DNA from: Burhinus oedicnemus
Taxonomy: Eukaryota > Chordata > Aves > Charadriiformes > Burhinidae
NCBI GenBank assembly: GCA_008921705.1
Contig: VFFE01009136.1
Location: 1,830,869 to 1,894,868, forward strand
Length of the DNA stretch: 64,000 bases
Direction: 5' to 3'
Made by a program: the position numbers and the translations under genes. Below, one piece after another: positions 12,410 through 25,500 of this stretch. Positions within the stretch are counted from its first letter, which is position 1. The number at the start of each line of letters is the position of its first letter. The notes beneath the pieces were generated by a model. It ran no database searches, was not told the origin of the DNA, and was given only the letters and a program-made list of their open reading frames with translations.

Positions 12410-15400
12410 AAGGCCATTTAGTAAAAATATAAAAAAGGCTATATACTCATGATGAAGTAAAAGACATAAGGGCTTTATAGTATGACAACATTTAGGCTCA
12501 GCTTTTTCTTATGTGAAATGGAAATAATCTTACTTGCAAAGTTAGCGAAACTTAGTCGTGTTTGAAATGTATATGGCATTATACTGATCAAGGCACTGGG
12601 GAGTACCATATACATATACACATACACATATAGCCCATTGCTCTAATATAAGTGCTAGATTATACACCTATTATGTTTAGTCATAGCTGCTTAATGGGAA
12701 AAGGACAGAAAGGATTAAGATAAATCATGCACACAGTAGGTCCTAGGAGACCAGATGTAATTCCATCATGCGCCACACATAATGGATCATCCTGTCCCCA
12801 CCCCAGAACAACTCAGAGATGTTATTAACTTCCTGATGATGAGAAAATGCTTGATATTACAGAAACAAACATTTCTTTTGTCTAATTTTATACGTAGTCA
12901 AGCCAATTTGGGCAATGGTTTCCTCAGATTTTCCAATCATACAGAGGAATAATCAGAATTTAGAGGAAAGACCATCACAGAACAAGCACATGCAGAAAGT
13001 TAATTTGGATGAGAAAAGACTTTTAAAATATAATTTAAGTAATTTTTAGATTCAGATTGGTCTGAATGTCAGCTAGGACAGCTGCAAACAGTTAAAACTG
13101 AAGCACACAAAACTGTAACTCCACATGCCTTGAAAACCTTTTGTCTACCCATGGTACAGTAGAAACAGTGAAACTGAACTAGGTTTCATATACATTCATG
13201 TCACATCTGATCTCATAGAAAGCATCTTTGTTATCTAGCAAAGGCTGAGTTCAAAGTACACGTAGGGAATTCTAACGAAGTCTCTCACCTTTGCCTATAA
13301 TGTGTTTTCCTGCAAATAAATGAAATATCTTTGAGACCTATACTGCTCACCAAATCTGGTTTAAATTGATCAGTTGTTTGGTGGATCAGAAACACAGAGA
13401 AATATATGGACAGACCTGTTACATAGGACTAAATTCCTTAGGAAACCAGGATAGCCAGTTCTAATGAGTTTTCTATGAGGAAGGTCCATGACATCTCTAG
13501 GCAACCCATTCTCATACTTCATTATTCCTGTCCCTCATGTTCAGCTGGAACTTTCCTTGCTGGAATTTAAACTTCTTACTTCTTGTCCTATCACTACTGA
13601 GAGCAGATTATCTCTTTCTTGTTTTCAGCAACGTTTTATGCATGAAAAGATTGTTGTATCTCCACTAGATTATTTTTCAGACTAAACATGCCTAGTTCAT
13701 TCAAAAACCAGCTTTATAGATCATGCTTAGAGGTCTATACCGTAACCATGACTTCTTCTGGTGTCTCTCTCTCTCTCAGGCATCATTTTCCTTGAACTGG
13801 AGTCCTCAAGGGATGCAGGTAAATCTTCTCCACTGTCTTCTTCAGAGAGAAAGAGTATTTTCCTTTCTCCATGGCCATACTATTCTTTGCTTCCAAGGAA
13901 GATACTTGCCCTTTTTTACATCAACATGATATTACTGATTCATAGGGGTTTGTGATCCCTGTAGCCAGATTTTTAAAAAGTTATCCCCATGTTGTCTTTA
14001 TGTAGCTGCTTGATTCTCATCGTAAAGCACTGTGCTTGTCCCTACTCAGGACTGTCTTGTCTTTTCAGACAATGTAGATAAAATTTCTGTCTGTCAAAAC
14101 CACTTGGAATTTTGATTAAGTCTCTTTATTTTTCTTGTAGTCCCTCTTATCTTGATGACAACTTTGAATTTAATAAATACAGTTTGGTTTATTAATGAAA
14201 ATATTGAATTCTAATGGCTAAGACTTAAAATTCTGTTACTCTCTGCACATTCAGTCTAAATGTATCAATATTTCTCTCGTTACTGTTTTTGGAAGAGGTC
14301 TATTTCAGGATTTTTTTCTATTTTAAGAAAGCACATATTATAATTTAACAGATGGAACAAACTTTCTCCCTAAAGCTTTTTTAGTTTCAAGTAGAAAGTG
14401 TCTTCAGAAATATTAATAAAATTGTTCGTCTTGCCTTTTTTCCTCTCATATGATTCTTTGTTCTGAGTGCAACATTACTAATAAAATTCTGGACATTTTT
14501 AGCACTACTTTTGCCACTATTTGTATGTTCATGCACTTGGGTTATAGAAGAGCAATGATTTTGCATAATCTGTATTTTGTAGTGTACTCTTGAATTGCGC
14601 AATGTCATATCTACTTTGTATCCAAGTACCCTTTCTGTCAGGTAAAAATGCCAAATGGGAGTCATGAGAGATCTTTCCTGGTACTACTGAAATTTTCTGC
14701 AGTTGTAAATTTTTATAAGTTCTGTCTCAATAACTGCTAAAGCTTCATAAAGAGAAAGAATCAGGAAATGTATTCTTACATCATAGAGCTATGATGTCTC
14801 TTACTAAAACATAACATAGGTGTGATACAACATTAACTTGTCACTGACCTTGAGACTTACAGGCTAGTTGACAAGATGAACAAGCACAAAAGAAAGGAGC
14901 AGATTTCCCAAAAGATCCATTACATACTCTACCATTTTCGGTACCTCTGGAGTATTAAAATATGAATGAATATAGCTTCTCCATGATTGCTTATCTACTG
15001 CAATGTGCTAAAACTGACATTAACACTAAAGTTTCAGCTCATTCAAACTGAAGCAGTTTTATAAACTTTTTTTAAAAAAAATCGCCTGATAAATTGTAGC
15101 AGATGATATATTTGTAATCTTATTAAGAAACAAACATTTAGATAGCTATTATCTTAAAAGGTTTATTTTACTTTATAATATGGATAAACATATAATTACT
15201 GTGTGAATTCAGCAGTAGGCAATCAAATGCTATCTTCAGATTAATGGGCAATTATACACTTAAGGTGGTTAAATACTTTAAAACTCTAATGCCCAGGTAA
15301 TTGCACCCTTTAATATTATGACAACACTGTAATTATCTTTGGTGATAGATGTGGAGCCACAGATTAACTATTGAGAGAAGCATCTGACATGGCTAAAGGA

Positions 15401-15531
15401 ATATCAGCATCTTCTAGTGCAGTGTATGTGTTTCATGTCATGAGACAGCAACAGTTGCTTTTTACAAATATCTGCTCTGTTTGACATTGCTGTTGTATCC
15501 ATCCTCTCATCAATCACATCGTGTAAGTGAA

Positions 15532-15590
15532 TACACACACACATACACGTACTCACGCACATACACGTAAGCATACACGCATACATACGC
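15532..15590. repeat. Degenerate (CA)n / (CATACA)n repeat
   Basis: A short CA run is followed by about 50 bases of ACATACACGT-like units with interspersed CG. It looks like a decayed dinucleotide microsatellite. The minus-strand frame crossing it gives a Cys/Met-rich peptide that is only the translation of the repeat. Confidence 0.85.
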
Positions 15591-17858
15591 AAAAGTTGGT
15601 CTATTTCTTGTCAAACGATGTGAAAAATCATCCTCTAAAGACAGTTAGCTATGTGTTGCTTTTAGTGGCAGATAAGCAGGTACCAAATACTGCTGTTTAA
15701 GATTAAAAAGTGGTACTTGTTTGGTTTTGTCTGTGCTGAGCAGTTTTTTTGACAGTTTTCTAACAATTTACTGTCTTAGATATATGTGATATTCTTCCCA
15801 GTTTGACTTGAATATATAATCCTCTTATTTTGGCTTAGGCTTTCATTTTTCTTTGAAGAGCTTCTGTTCACTTGGTTGGGGTTTTTGGTCTTGCAGGCAC
15901 ATTTTTCTATATTTGTGTCTTTTATGTTATTGTCACCCCCTTCTCATTTTATTTGAGATATTTAACTATTTTTTTTTTCTTTCCAAGACACTGAAAATAA
16001 GAACAAGTTCCAATTCTTCTTCATTAGATATGTTGTGGGATATATGATGGATGGCTTTCATCTAGTTCTTTGCCTGTTTTCATTCTATTGGTCTGCTTCA
16101 CAGATAAATAGCAATTATAGTAATTTCAAAATAAAAATCTGAGAATCAGTATCTGTCTGTACATAGGTCTACTAGGTATCTGGGTAAGTCAAACATACAC
16201 ATTTTTTCAAATCTTCTGGCAGTTCAAGTGAGTTTTCTTTCCCCAGTCACCCGTCAATTTCTTCTAGAATAGCCATAGTTAACAAAAAAAGTTGTATGGA
16301 TCCAAGCCACATATTGAAGGTTTGTGCCAGATCCATTTAATTAAGATTTTTCTTTATAGGCATAATATTGTTTACTGCACTCCTCAAAACTTTTGCTAGA
16401 AATAATTTTTCCTATTCATTTCTCCAATAATTCAGTAGAAATATGATGTTAAATTGAGTTTAAAGAGAATCTGATGAGTTTTGCTTTCCATGAAAATCAA
16501 ATTTTTCCATTGATTTAGTCTTATTTTCTCCATCTGAGCTGAGAAATGGAAGTTTTAGGCATCTCTTGTCTTAAATTCTCTTGGCTGCCCTTATTTTTTA
16601 TTCAGGCAGATAGTTTTCACAGTGGTTTCTTCCCTTGACAATTTTTTCCTGCATTCTTTACTCAGCTCACTTTAAGCAAGAAATTCTTCAATGGCCAAAG
16701 CTTTCCACTACTTTTTATATTTCGCTTCCTGCCTCTCCCTGATCTGTGGCAATGAAATTGCTGATAGTTCTTCCATCTGATGTGTACACATAACTGAATT
16801 TCAGGATCTGTTTGCAGCTTTTCTGGGTGAGCAAAAATATTTTATGTTCAGCTATGTGGCTTTGCAGCCTGTCTACAAGCCACTCCTCAGGAATTTGACA
16901 AGACTTCAAATATCATTTTAATTTCTTCCTCAGTTCTCTTAATTTCTCCGAGATGGTTTCAGATACTCTTTTAGGTTTCTGTCTTCTGGGGACATTCTAC
17001 CAATCTTTGGACAGTTTTAGTTTTGTGAAATCTTATGTTTTTTATAAATGAAGTAGAAGGTTCACAGTACCTTTCACATGAACACACTCCCTCCAACTAG
17101 CTGAAAACATGCACAAACTTACAGACTGCTCTTCTGTAAACATTGAAGAGAGAAGTGTCAGAGGGTTCATATTCCTTTTTAATTTTAAATTATCTGCATA
17201 AATCACTCAGCAGAGCAGGTCACAAAAGAACATGTATCCAACGTCTCTTCAGGGATGTGAGCAGATGTAGACTTAAAGGACAACCCTCCATGTTTCCTCT
17301 CACTGCAACATGAGAATTTATTGGTATTTAAGCATAAGACTTCTTGACACTAAGTTTTCTTTTATTTTTTTACTTTACCTTGATGTATTTGGGGAATAGG
17401 TTTGTACGGTGAAACTATTCACCCACCGGTGAATGAATTGCCCTAGACACTCCTGATTTTTATGTTATCTTCTCTTTCAGAGGAAGTTTAATAATATGCA
17501 ATTTCAAGAACTAGATAACGTAATTTAAAAAAGAGATTTACATTGTATTCTGAATATCATCATTAATATTTCACCTTTAAAACACAGGTTCACGTTTAAG
17601 TGCTGGTATTATTTCAGACTTTAAATTTGTATAAGTTATTGATTTGCTTTCTTTAACTTCTACAGTAATATTAACTGCACTATTAACTCATTTAAAGTAT
17701 TTAATAAAAATCATACCTGACAATTTAATGCATTTATTAATTGCACTGGTGTTATGTACACTAACAAATATGGCACATGGGCTTAGCTTCAAAGACACAG
17801 CAGTTAATTCATTCCAGCTTCAGCAGCAGCCTTCAGAAACCTTTAAATCACACTTAGC

Positions 17859-17889
17859 TGTGATATATATATATATTTTATATATCACA
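17859..17889. repeat. AT-rich inverted repeat (hairpin)
   Basis: Arms TGTGATATA and TATATCACA enclose an alternating AT core. The 31-base unit could fold into a hairpin or cruciform. It may simply be an (AT)n microsatellite that gained symmetric flanks. Confidence 0.6.
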
Positions 17890-18459
17890 CACAGTGGTGA
17901 CCTATATGTATAGGTCTTCAGCTGAAATCTATTACTCCACATAAAAGCTTTTGAATATTTAATAAGTGTTTTAGGGAGATTAGCATTGCATCTTTTCTCT
18001 GTTTTATTTTTATTCAGTGAAAAACTTCATTAGTTTAATGAAAAAAATTATGACAAAAGCAAATAATCTGTAGGATTGATAATGATGGTTATGAGCTCCT
18101 CCAAATTCTACAGATAGCAAAAGTATGAACTAATGCATTTATTCATTATTGGTTCACAGAAATAAAGAACATATGGTATGCTTTGCCTTTAACTATTTAT
18201 GGTCTTACAGTTATCATTAGTTTGGAGGCTATTTGTTCTGAAGTGATCTTTCTGAAGGGATTAATTGGTAACTTTAATAGCTGCCTACTTATCATGACGC
18301 TGGTTTTGCATTTACAGTATCTTTAATCCTCTGTATTGCTGCCACTGTTGTGAAGTTATTACTGAAATGATTATTTATTCATGAATTAAGAACATGAGGA
18401 ACCTGCTGTTCTTGCATCATGGTTTTTAGGGGCTACCGAATTCCACTTGAACACGATGA

Positions 18460-19500
18460 TGTTCCCTGGCTCGTTGCTGGTAGATGAGGGTAGAGCAGTC
18501 AATATTGCCTACCTTTACTTCAGGGTGGCTTTTGACACTATCAGCCATCAGATCCTCACAGAAAAGCTGATGAAGTACAGGCTGGATGAGCAGCCCATTT
18601 CAATGAGGTGGAATGAAAACTGGCTGAATGGATGAGTTGAGAGAGTGGTGAGTAGTGGGATGAAGTCTAGTTGGAGGCCAGTGGTGTACCCCAGTGGTCA
18701 ATACTGGGTCCAATCCTATACAAATTTTCATTAATGAGCTGGATGATGGGGCAGTGTGTACCCTCAGCAAATTTGCTGATGACACAAAACTAGGAGGAGT
18801 GGCTGATATGCTAGAGGGTTGTGGTGCCAGCCACAGGGACCTCAACAAGATGGAGAAACGGGCTGACAGGAACCTCATGCAGTTCAACAATGGCAAATGC
18901 AAAGTCCTGCGCCTGAGGATGACCAACCCCAGACACTAGTACATGCAGGGGACTGACTGGCTGGAAGGCAGCTTTGCAGAAAAGGACCCTGGGGTTCCCA
19001 GTGGACACCATGTTGAACATGAGCCAGCAATGTATGCCTGCAGCAAAAAGAAGCTAATGGTCTTCTTGGCTGCATTAAGAGGACTATTGCCAGCAGGTCG
19101 AAGGAAGTGATCCTTTCCCTTCTACTCAGCACTCGTGAAACCACACCTGGAGTACTGTTTATAAGATATATAAATAGATGAAGGGAGGGTGCAAAAAAGA
19201 CAGAGACAGGTTCTTTTCAGTGGTGTCCAGTGACAGGACCAGAAGCAAAAGGCAAACACTGAAACATAGAAGGTTTCATCTGAACATCAGGAAACACTTT
19301 TTTACTGTGAAGGTGACCAAGCACTGGCACAGGTTGCCCAGGGAAGTTGTGGAGTCTCCGTCCTTGGGGATACTCAAAAGCTCTCTGGATATGGTCTTGG
19401 GCAAGAAGGCTGCAGGGAACCCTGCTTGAACAGGGTGTTTGAATGAGGTGACCTCCAGAGGTCCCTTCCAACATCAATCACTCCGTGGTTCTATGGTTCT
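18460..19500 (+). mobile_element. CR1 LINE fragment 3 (ORF2 RT to 3' end), dead
   Basis: Translation in plus frames gives the 3' part of CR1 ORF2. The RT palm begins with DEGRAVNIAYLYF near 18487, the catalytic FADD box is intact at 18772-18783, and the C-terminal part reads [16 protein letters not shown] near 19322-19366. The element ends in the conserved CR1 3' region (GACCTCCAGAGGTCCCTTCC near 19450) and a decayed tail near 19475-19500. It is 5'-truncated; the exact start near 18440-18480 is unclear. Stops and frameshifts break the frame. About 250 bases (roughly 85 codons of the region between the RT and C-terminal parts) appear to be missing at about 19160, where the frame jumps from the HLE-type block to the YLKGGCK block. 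It encodes no functional protein. Confidence 0.93.
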
Positions 19501-19759
19501 ACTATATCTACTCTGTTTGGCACTATGCTTTGGCACTAGTCTTGCTCCTGTTTTAAAATCTGAGTCAAAATTAGCTTTCATCTAAGTAGATGAGTATCAC
19601 AGCTATAGGTAAAGAATATAAAAATATGTGCTTTATGCTCCTTTGATTTTTCTACTGAGGTGATAATGAGAAATGTTGTGAAAAAAATGCTTCAAAGTTC
19701 ATAATTTGGTGATCCCTGTGGCTGAACTTTCCCTCAGACTGTGAAACTTTTAAATTGAA
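19501..19759. other. Unique spacer between two CR1 fragments
   Basis: About 260 bases of AT-rich DNA separate two CR1 fragments in the same orientation. No gene or repeat is recognised in it, which argues that the flanking fragments are separate insertions rather than one interrupted element. Confidence 0.6.
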
Positions 19760-20966
<1,207 letters not shown>

Positions 20967-21931
20967 AATTGAAATCTTTTGTTAGACCAAATCACTATTT
21001 CCAATGGAGTTCCAGTTTGAGAAGCAGGAAGGTGGAGAAACACGACTAATTTCCAGGCTGCAAGTTTCTCCAAACAAATTACATCCTTTAAATTAATCTT
21101 GAAATATGTTTGAGTTCAATGAATAGTGAAAGCCAATGTGATAGCAAAACATTTTGTCCCATAGAAATGGGTTGTTAAAATAAACTAGGACTGGCCTTTT
21201 CAGCTCATAGTTAGAAGACAGATACTACTCCATGAAAAAAGGGAAAGCTAGACCATCTCTCATAAATTAATCTGATTAAAAATTTGGATTTCTGCTCTGA
21301 AATAAATTGAAACTATTCAGTGCTTGCTTTTGTCCTGAACCAGTATTGAAATTTGTCATTGGCCACAGAATTCCAAAAATATGATCATCAAATATTGAAA
21401 TGTCCATTTTCACATAGACATACAAAGCCAAATACATATTTTTTTGATTTCTAGGAAGAAAATTTTCTTCATCTTTACTTAACCTGTAGAATTTTTTTCT
21501 ACCAATAGTAAGATAAATTCAGAGGTGTCAATTTATGTGTTTCTTGTCCTCAGGAGATGAGGTTACCTGATGAAAATAGCCACAATTTAACATTTAGATC
21601 AACCAAAGTGGTGACTGATGCACCACAGAAAATACATTTCAAATGCAAGTATCGGCTTATAGAAGGCACTGGAAATATGAGACAGAAGTTGAGGTGCTGT
21701 GGCATTCAGGGATTCACTGACAGATTTCCGTTTGATCTACTCTAACTGATTAAAATATCTTAAGCACAGCTGACCTGATCAAAAATTATAGAAAGTGAGA
21801 GACTGAAGAGGGGCAGAAAAAAAATATTAAAAGAAGGTAATAAAGCATTCAGAAGTTATTTTCTAAGAGAACTGAGCTTTCTGGAGCAAGTCAAAATATG
21901 GGCTAAAAAGATAATTTTTATCTTTTGATTT
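20967..21931. other. Unique AT-rich DNA between CR1 fragments
   Basis: No gene or repeat is recognised. A 62-codon plus frame at 21557-21745 has no recognisable motif and no convincing splice sites and is regarded as chance. Confidence 0.55.
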
Positions 21932-22508
21932 TCACAGAATCACAGAATCACCAGGATTGGAAGTGACCTCTGGACATCATCTAGTCCAACCTCCCTGCCA
22001 GAGCAGGGTCACCTACAGCAGGTTGCACAGGATGGTGTCCAGGAGGGTTTGGAACATCTCCAGAGTCGGAGACTCCACCACCTCTCTGGGCAGCCTGCTC
22101 CAGTGCTCTGCCACCCTCAAAGGAAAGAAGTTCCTCCTCGTGTTTAGATGGAACTTCCTACATTCAAGTTTGTGCCCGTTACCTCTTGTCCTATCACTGG
22201 GCACCACTGAAAAAAGACTGGTGGCATCCTCCTGGCACCCTCCCTTGAAGTATTGATAAGCATTGATGAGATCCCCTCTCAGTCTTCTCTTCTCCAGACT
22301 AAAGAAACCCAAGTCCCTCAGCCTTTCCTCATAAGAAAGATGTTCTACCCCCCTAATCATCTTGATAGCCCTCTGCTGTACCCTGTCCAGCAGTTCCCTG
22401 TCCTTCTTGAACTGGGGAGCCCAGAACTGGACCCAGTACTCTGGATGTGGCCTCATCAGGGCAGAGTAGAGGGGGAGGATAACCTCCCACGACCTGCTTG
22501 CCACACTC
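21932..22508 (-). mobile_element. CR1 LINE fragment 5 (3' end of ORF2), unbroken coding frame
   Basis: The minus strand carries the last part of CR1 ORF2, from the [19 protein letters not shown] block through [20 protein letters not shown] and RTRGNGHK to [12 protein letters not shown]. It stops at 22013-22015, after which the 3' UTR and a (TCACAGAA)2-type tail (plus-strand reading) end near 21932. The roughly 165 ORF2 codons present contain no stop or frameshift, unlike the other copies here, so this insertion may be younger. The element is heavily 5'-truncated at about 22508, within the region just after the RT, so the frame cannot make a working enzyme. The minus-strand frame continues by chance into flanking DNA up to 22579. 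Confidence 0.95.
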
Positions 22509-25500
22509 AATTCAGAACTCAATTCAATTGAGTTTAATTTTTCACTCAGTTTCAATGATTCTTCAGCATGAACTTTCATACTGCTTCAAGTTAATTAACT
22601 GCATCTTATTGCAAGTGAAGTCAACATTTCAGTGCAGCATTATATACTGATTACCCTGCTAAAGAAAACTGACATTCTCTGTGTAATTGGAAGCAGCTCA
22701 GCTCTCACATATAAAGCAACTTCCAGTTCTTTTAATGCTGCTTAAAGTAATCAACGGTACAATTAGGAATAGGGGAAAAAAACCCTCACCAGCCATTCAG
22801 AAAATGAAGACTAATACAACTTTTGCAATAGTGTATAGGAAGTACAGGCTGACATAGAATGCATCCGGATTCAATTTTTGTAGTGCATGTTGCATACCAC
22901 ATGTTTTGCCCTATTATCCATAAGATTCATTTTTGGGGATAGATGTAGTCCGTGCCTAAAACATGCTCCTGTTAATGTTTTCTTGTCATCGCCCAAGTTT
23001 CCCATTACTTGTTCTTGTCCAGATAGAGAAAGTGCTGTGGTTTGCCCATTTGACCAGCCTGAGAACTCAAATGCACACTGGGGGTGGGAAACAGAGTCCA
23101 AATGAGACTCCCAAATAGTAAAATTTGTAGATATGGTCATTTGAAGTCCAGAGTGCTTTTGTTCTACTGCTTATTGACATACTTTTTAGCATTTATATTG
23201 TAACTTTCAAACAGATAGACAGAACCTTAGCCTTATACGTAATGAATAATTCTATTGAAATCTACTTGAGTATGATTACTTGTGTTGTATACAATTAAGC
23301 CGGTGAATAAATCTTTGCAGAAGCAAGGCTGAGGAAGGAGTACTGAAGTAAATGTGGTTTGAATTTAGTAGCTAAAATAACCCAGAGTTTACTGGACACA
23401 GGAACACATTTCTGCCCTTCTAAGGTGTTTGCAAATTTGAATCCCACTTTTTTATTGAAATAATCTCAGATAAATATTTTTTTTTTATTTTTTTTTTTTC
23501 CCCATGAGCTCTTTATAGAGGGTGAACTTTCTTTAGAAAAGGCACTTGTTTTTTTTTTAAGTATTAGCTTTCTCACACAGGCAAGTTGACAAGAATACAA
23601 TAAAGGACAGCAAGAATACTAATGAATTATCGAAAAAACACTGATTGTATTTAGAGAGAAAAGGACAATGTGGAATTTTTATAATATGTATTTTATTATT
23701 TGGTGATTGGGGTAAATGTTTTCTATGTTTTTACTAAAACAACTGCAGTATTAACTTAGTACTTAAATTACAATGCATCATGCTTGAGTGAGGTTAATTA
23801 TCACTGGTATTATAAATCTAACATAACACAACTTGAATTCTAATTTCATTTTAGTTACAGAATACCACTTTAATTAAGTTATAAATTATGCTTAACTCAG
23901 TGATTTTTTCACAATACAATCTTGCACCTCTTAAAATAACATACAGGGAAAAAATGCAATGACTGAACATAGTTTGCAATAAAGCTAATCTATCTATAAT
24001 CAAATTTTTTTCTTGTGTTTGCTCATGAATTTGTAACATTCTAACGAACCATGTAACATAGTCTCTACAGATTTCCTACCAAGATAAGTACTACAGGAAA
24101 CACATAAAATATTTTCTCTCTTCAAATCTACCTTTTAAAAAAAATAAAATAAATTCTTTCTTGAAAACTTCGAACTTAATGTAAGTCAGTCAGTGATCTG
24201 GATTCCTTTGACATCACTGATTAAAACTTGCTATACTAGAGAGTGGAGAACTTCAAATATTGTAGAGAAAATAGCTTGTAAAATCTGAAATGGTTTAAGA
24301 TTACAAGAGTATCCCCATCTTGTTCAAGGAGAAATAAATACTGTAGACCACTGCTCCTTGTAGAAACAATGTGCTATGTGACTTCAAGTGTGCTCCCAAA
24401 ACATGTTGTTTCCTATGAGCCCTTGAGTAAACAAACTTCTCTAGCTACATCCACCCTATGAAGCAAAAAACAGGAAGCAAGCTAACGATCATGAACTACA
24501 CACACTGCCAACTTTAACCTGACTTTGTGCAAACCATCCGTACTCTGTGTACAAATTTCTGGAGTCTGTGATGATGATGCTGCCCATGTGGGCATTAAGT
24601 GCAGCATGTAGACAGCCTTGATTCAACCTTAGCTTTCAGCTTAAGTGTACACTTATTGACTCCAAGGAAAGACTTTCCTCTTCAGAAACTGAAACATCTG
24701 AAGATACGCGTCATGCCTAAGAATTCCAACTGAGCCTCTGCTTGCTGGTTTATTCTATGCCTATATTGCTGATCGTTACCCACTTTGTAATCAACCTGAT
24801 GTTTTCCAACAAGTCTGTGAGTAGGAGTTGACTGGTGCATGAGCATAACTTTTTCTGTCAAGTTCTCTCACATCTTAAAAAAATCTTTGGGAATAACTTT
24901 TCCAATTCTGGGAACATAACTTGACATCACAGAGGTCAAGTTTTTAATCTTTACTTAGAGTTTATAAACAAAGTGAACAAAGTCTAATATTGTCATTCTG
25001 AGAAGTAAAGTATTGAATTAATTTTATTCTTTTCCCATTTAATTATTAATTATTTTCGGTTCCTGAGTTCTTTTCCCTAGTATTGGAAATATGAATTTAA
25101 CATTTTAATGTTCCCTTGTCATAATGCATTTTTTTCATATGAAAAATAATTATATAATGCACAAGCAATGATTTTGTTGCAGTGTAAAGCAACATAAATC
25201 TTTTCAACATTGATATGACTGCTATTTTTGGAGGAAAAATGGAAAAGGTTAGTTATAAACAAAATTTTTAAAAGTGTAATTAATCTCCTGTTTAAGTAAA
25301 AAAAAATATTTAAAATTTTTTTTCTATATAAACTATGAAAATATTCTGGTCTAATTATAATGAATATTATAATACCCCAGCTATAGGCTGGGAAATAACA
25401 TCTCTGAATTATACTCTTTACTTTGACATGTGATACTTGATCCAAAGATCAATCTGGGAACAACAAAATTAAAGTTTTTGTGTGTTTTGTTCGGTTTTAC

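Larger units (their letters stand above)
12410..18459. other. Unique AT-rich DNA with small simple repeats
   Basis: No gene and no transposon are recognised. It contains a degenerate CA-rich repeat at 15532-15590 and an AT-rich palindrome at 17859-17889. Open frames up to 92 codons are present on both strands without splice context or known motifs. Confidence 0.55.

Noticed and set aside
15404..15592. Cys/Met-rich 62-codon minus frame
   Set aside because: It is the translation of a degenerate CA repeat.
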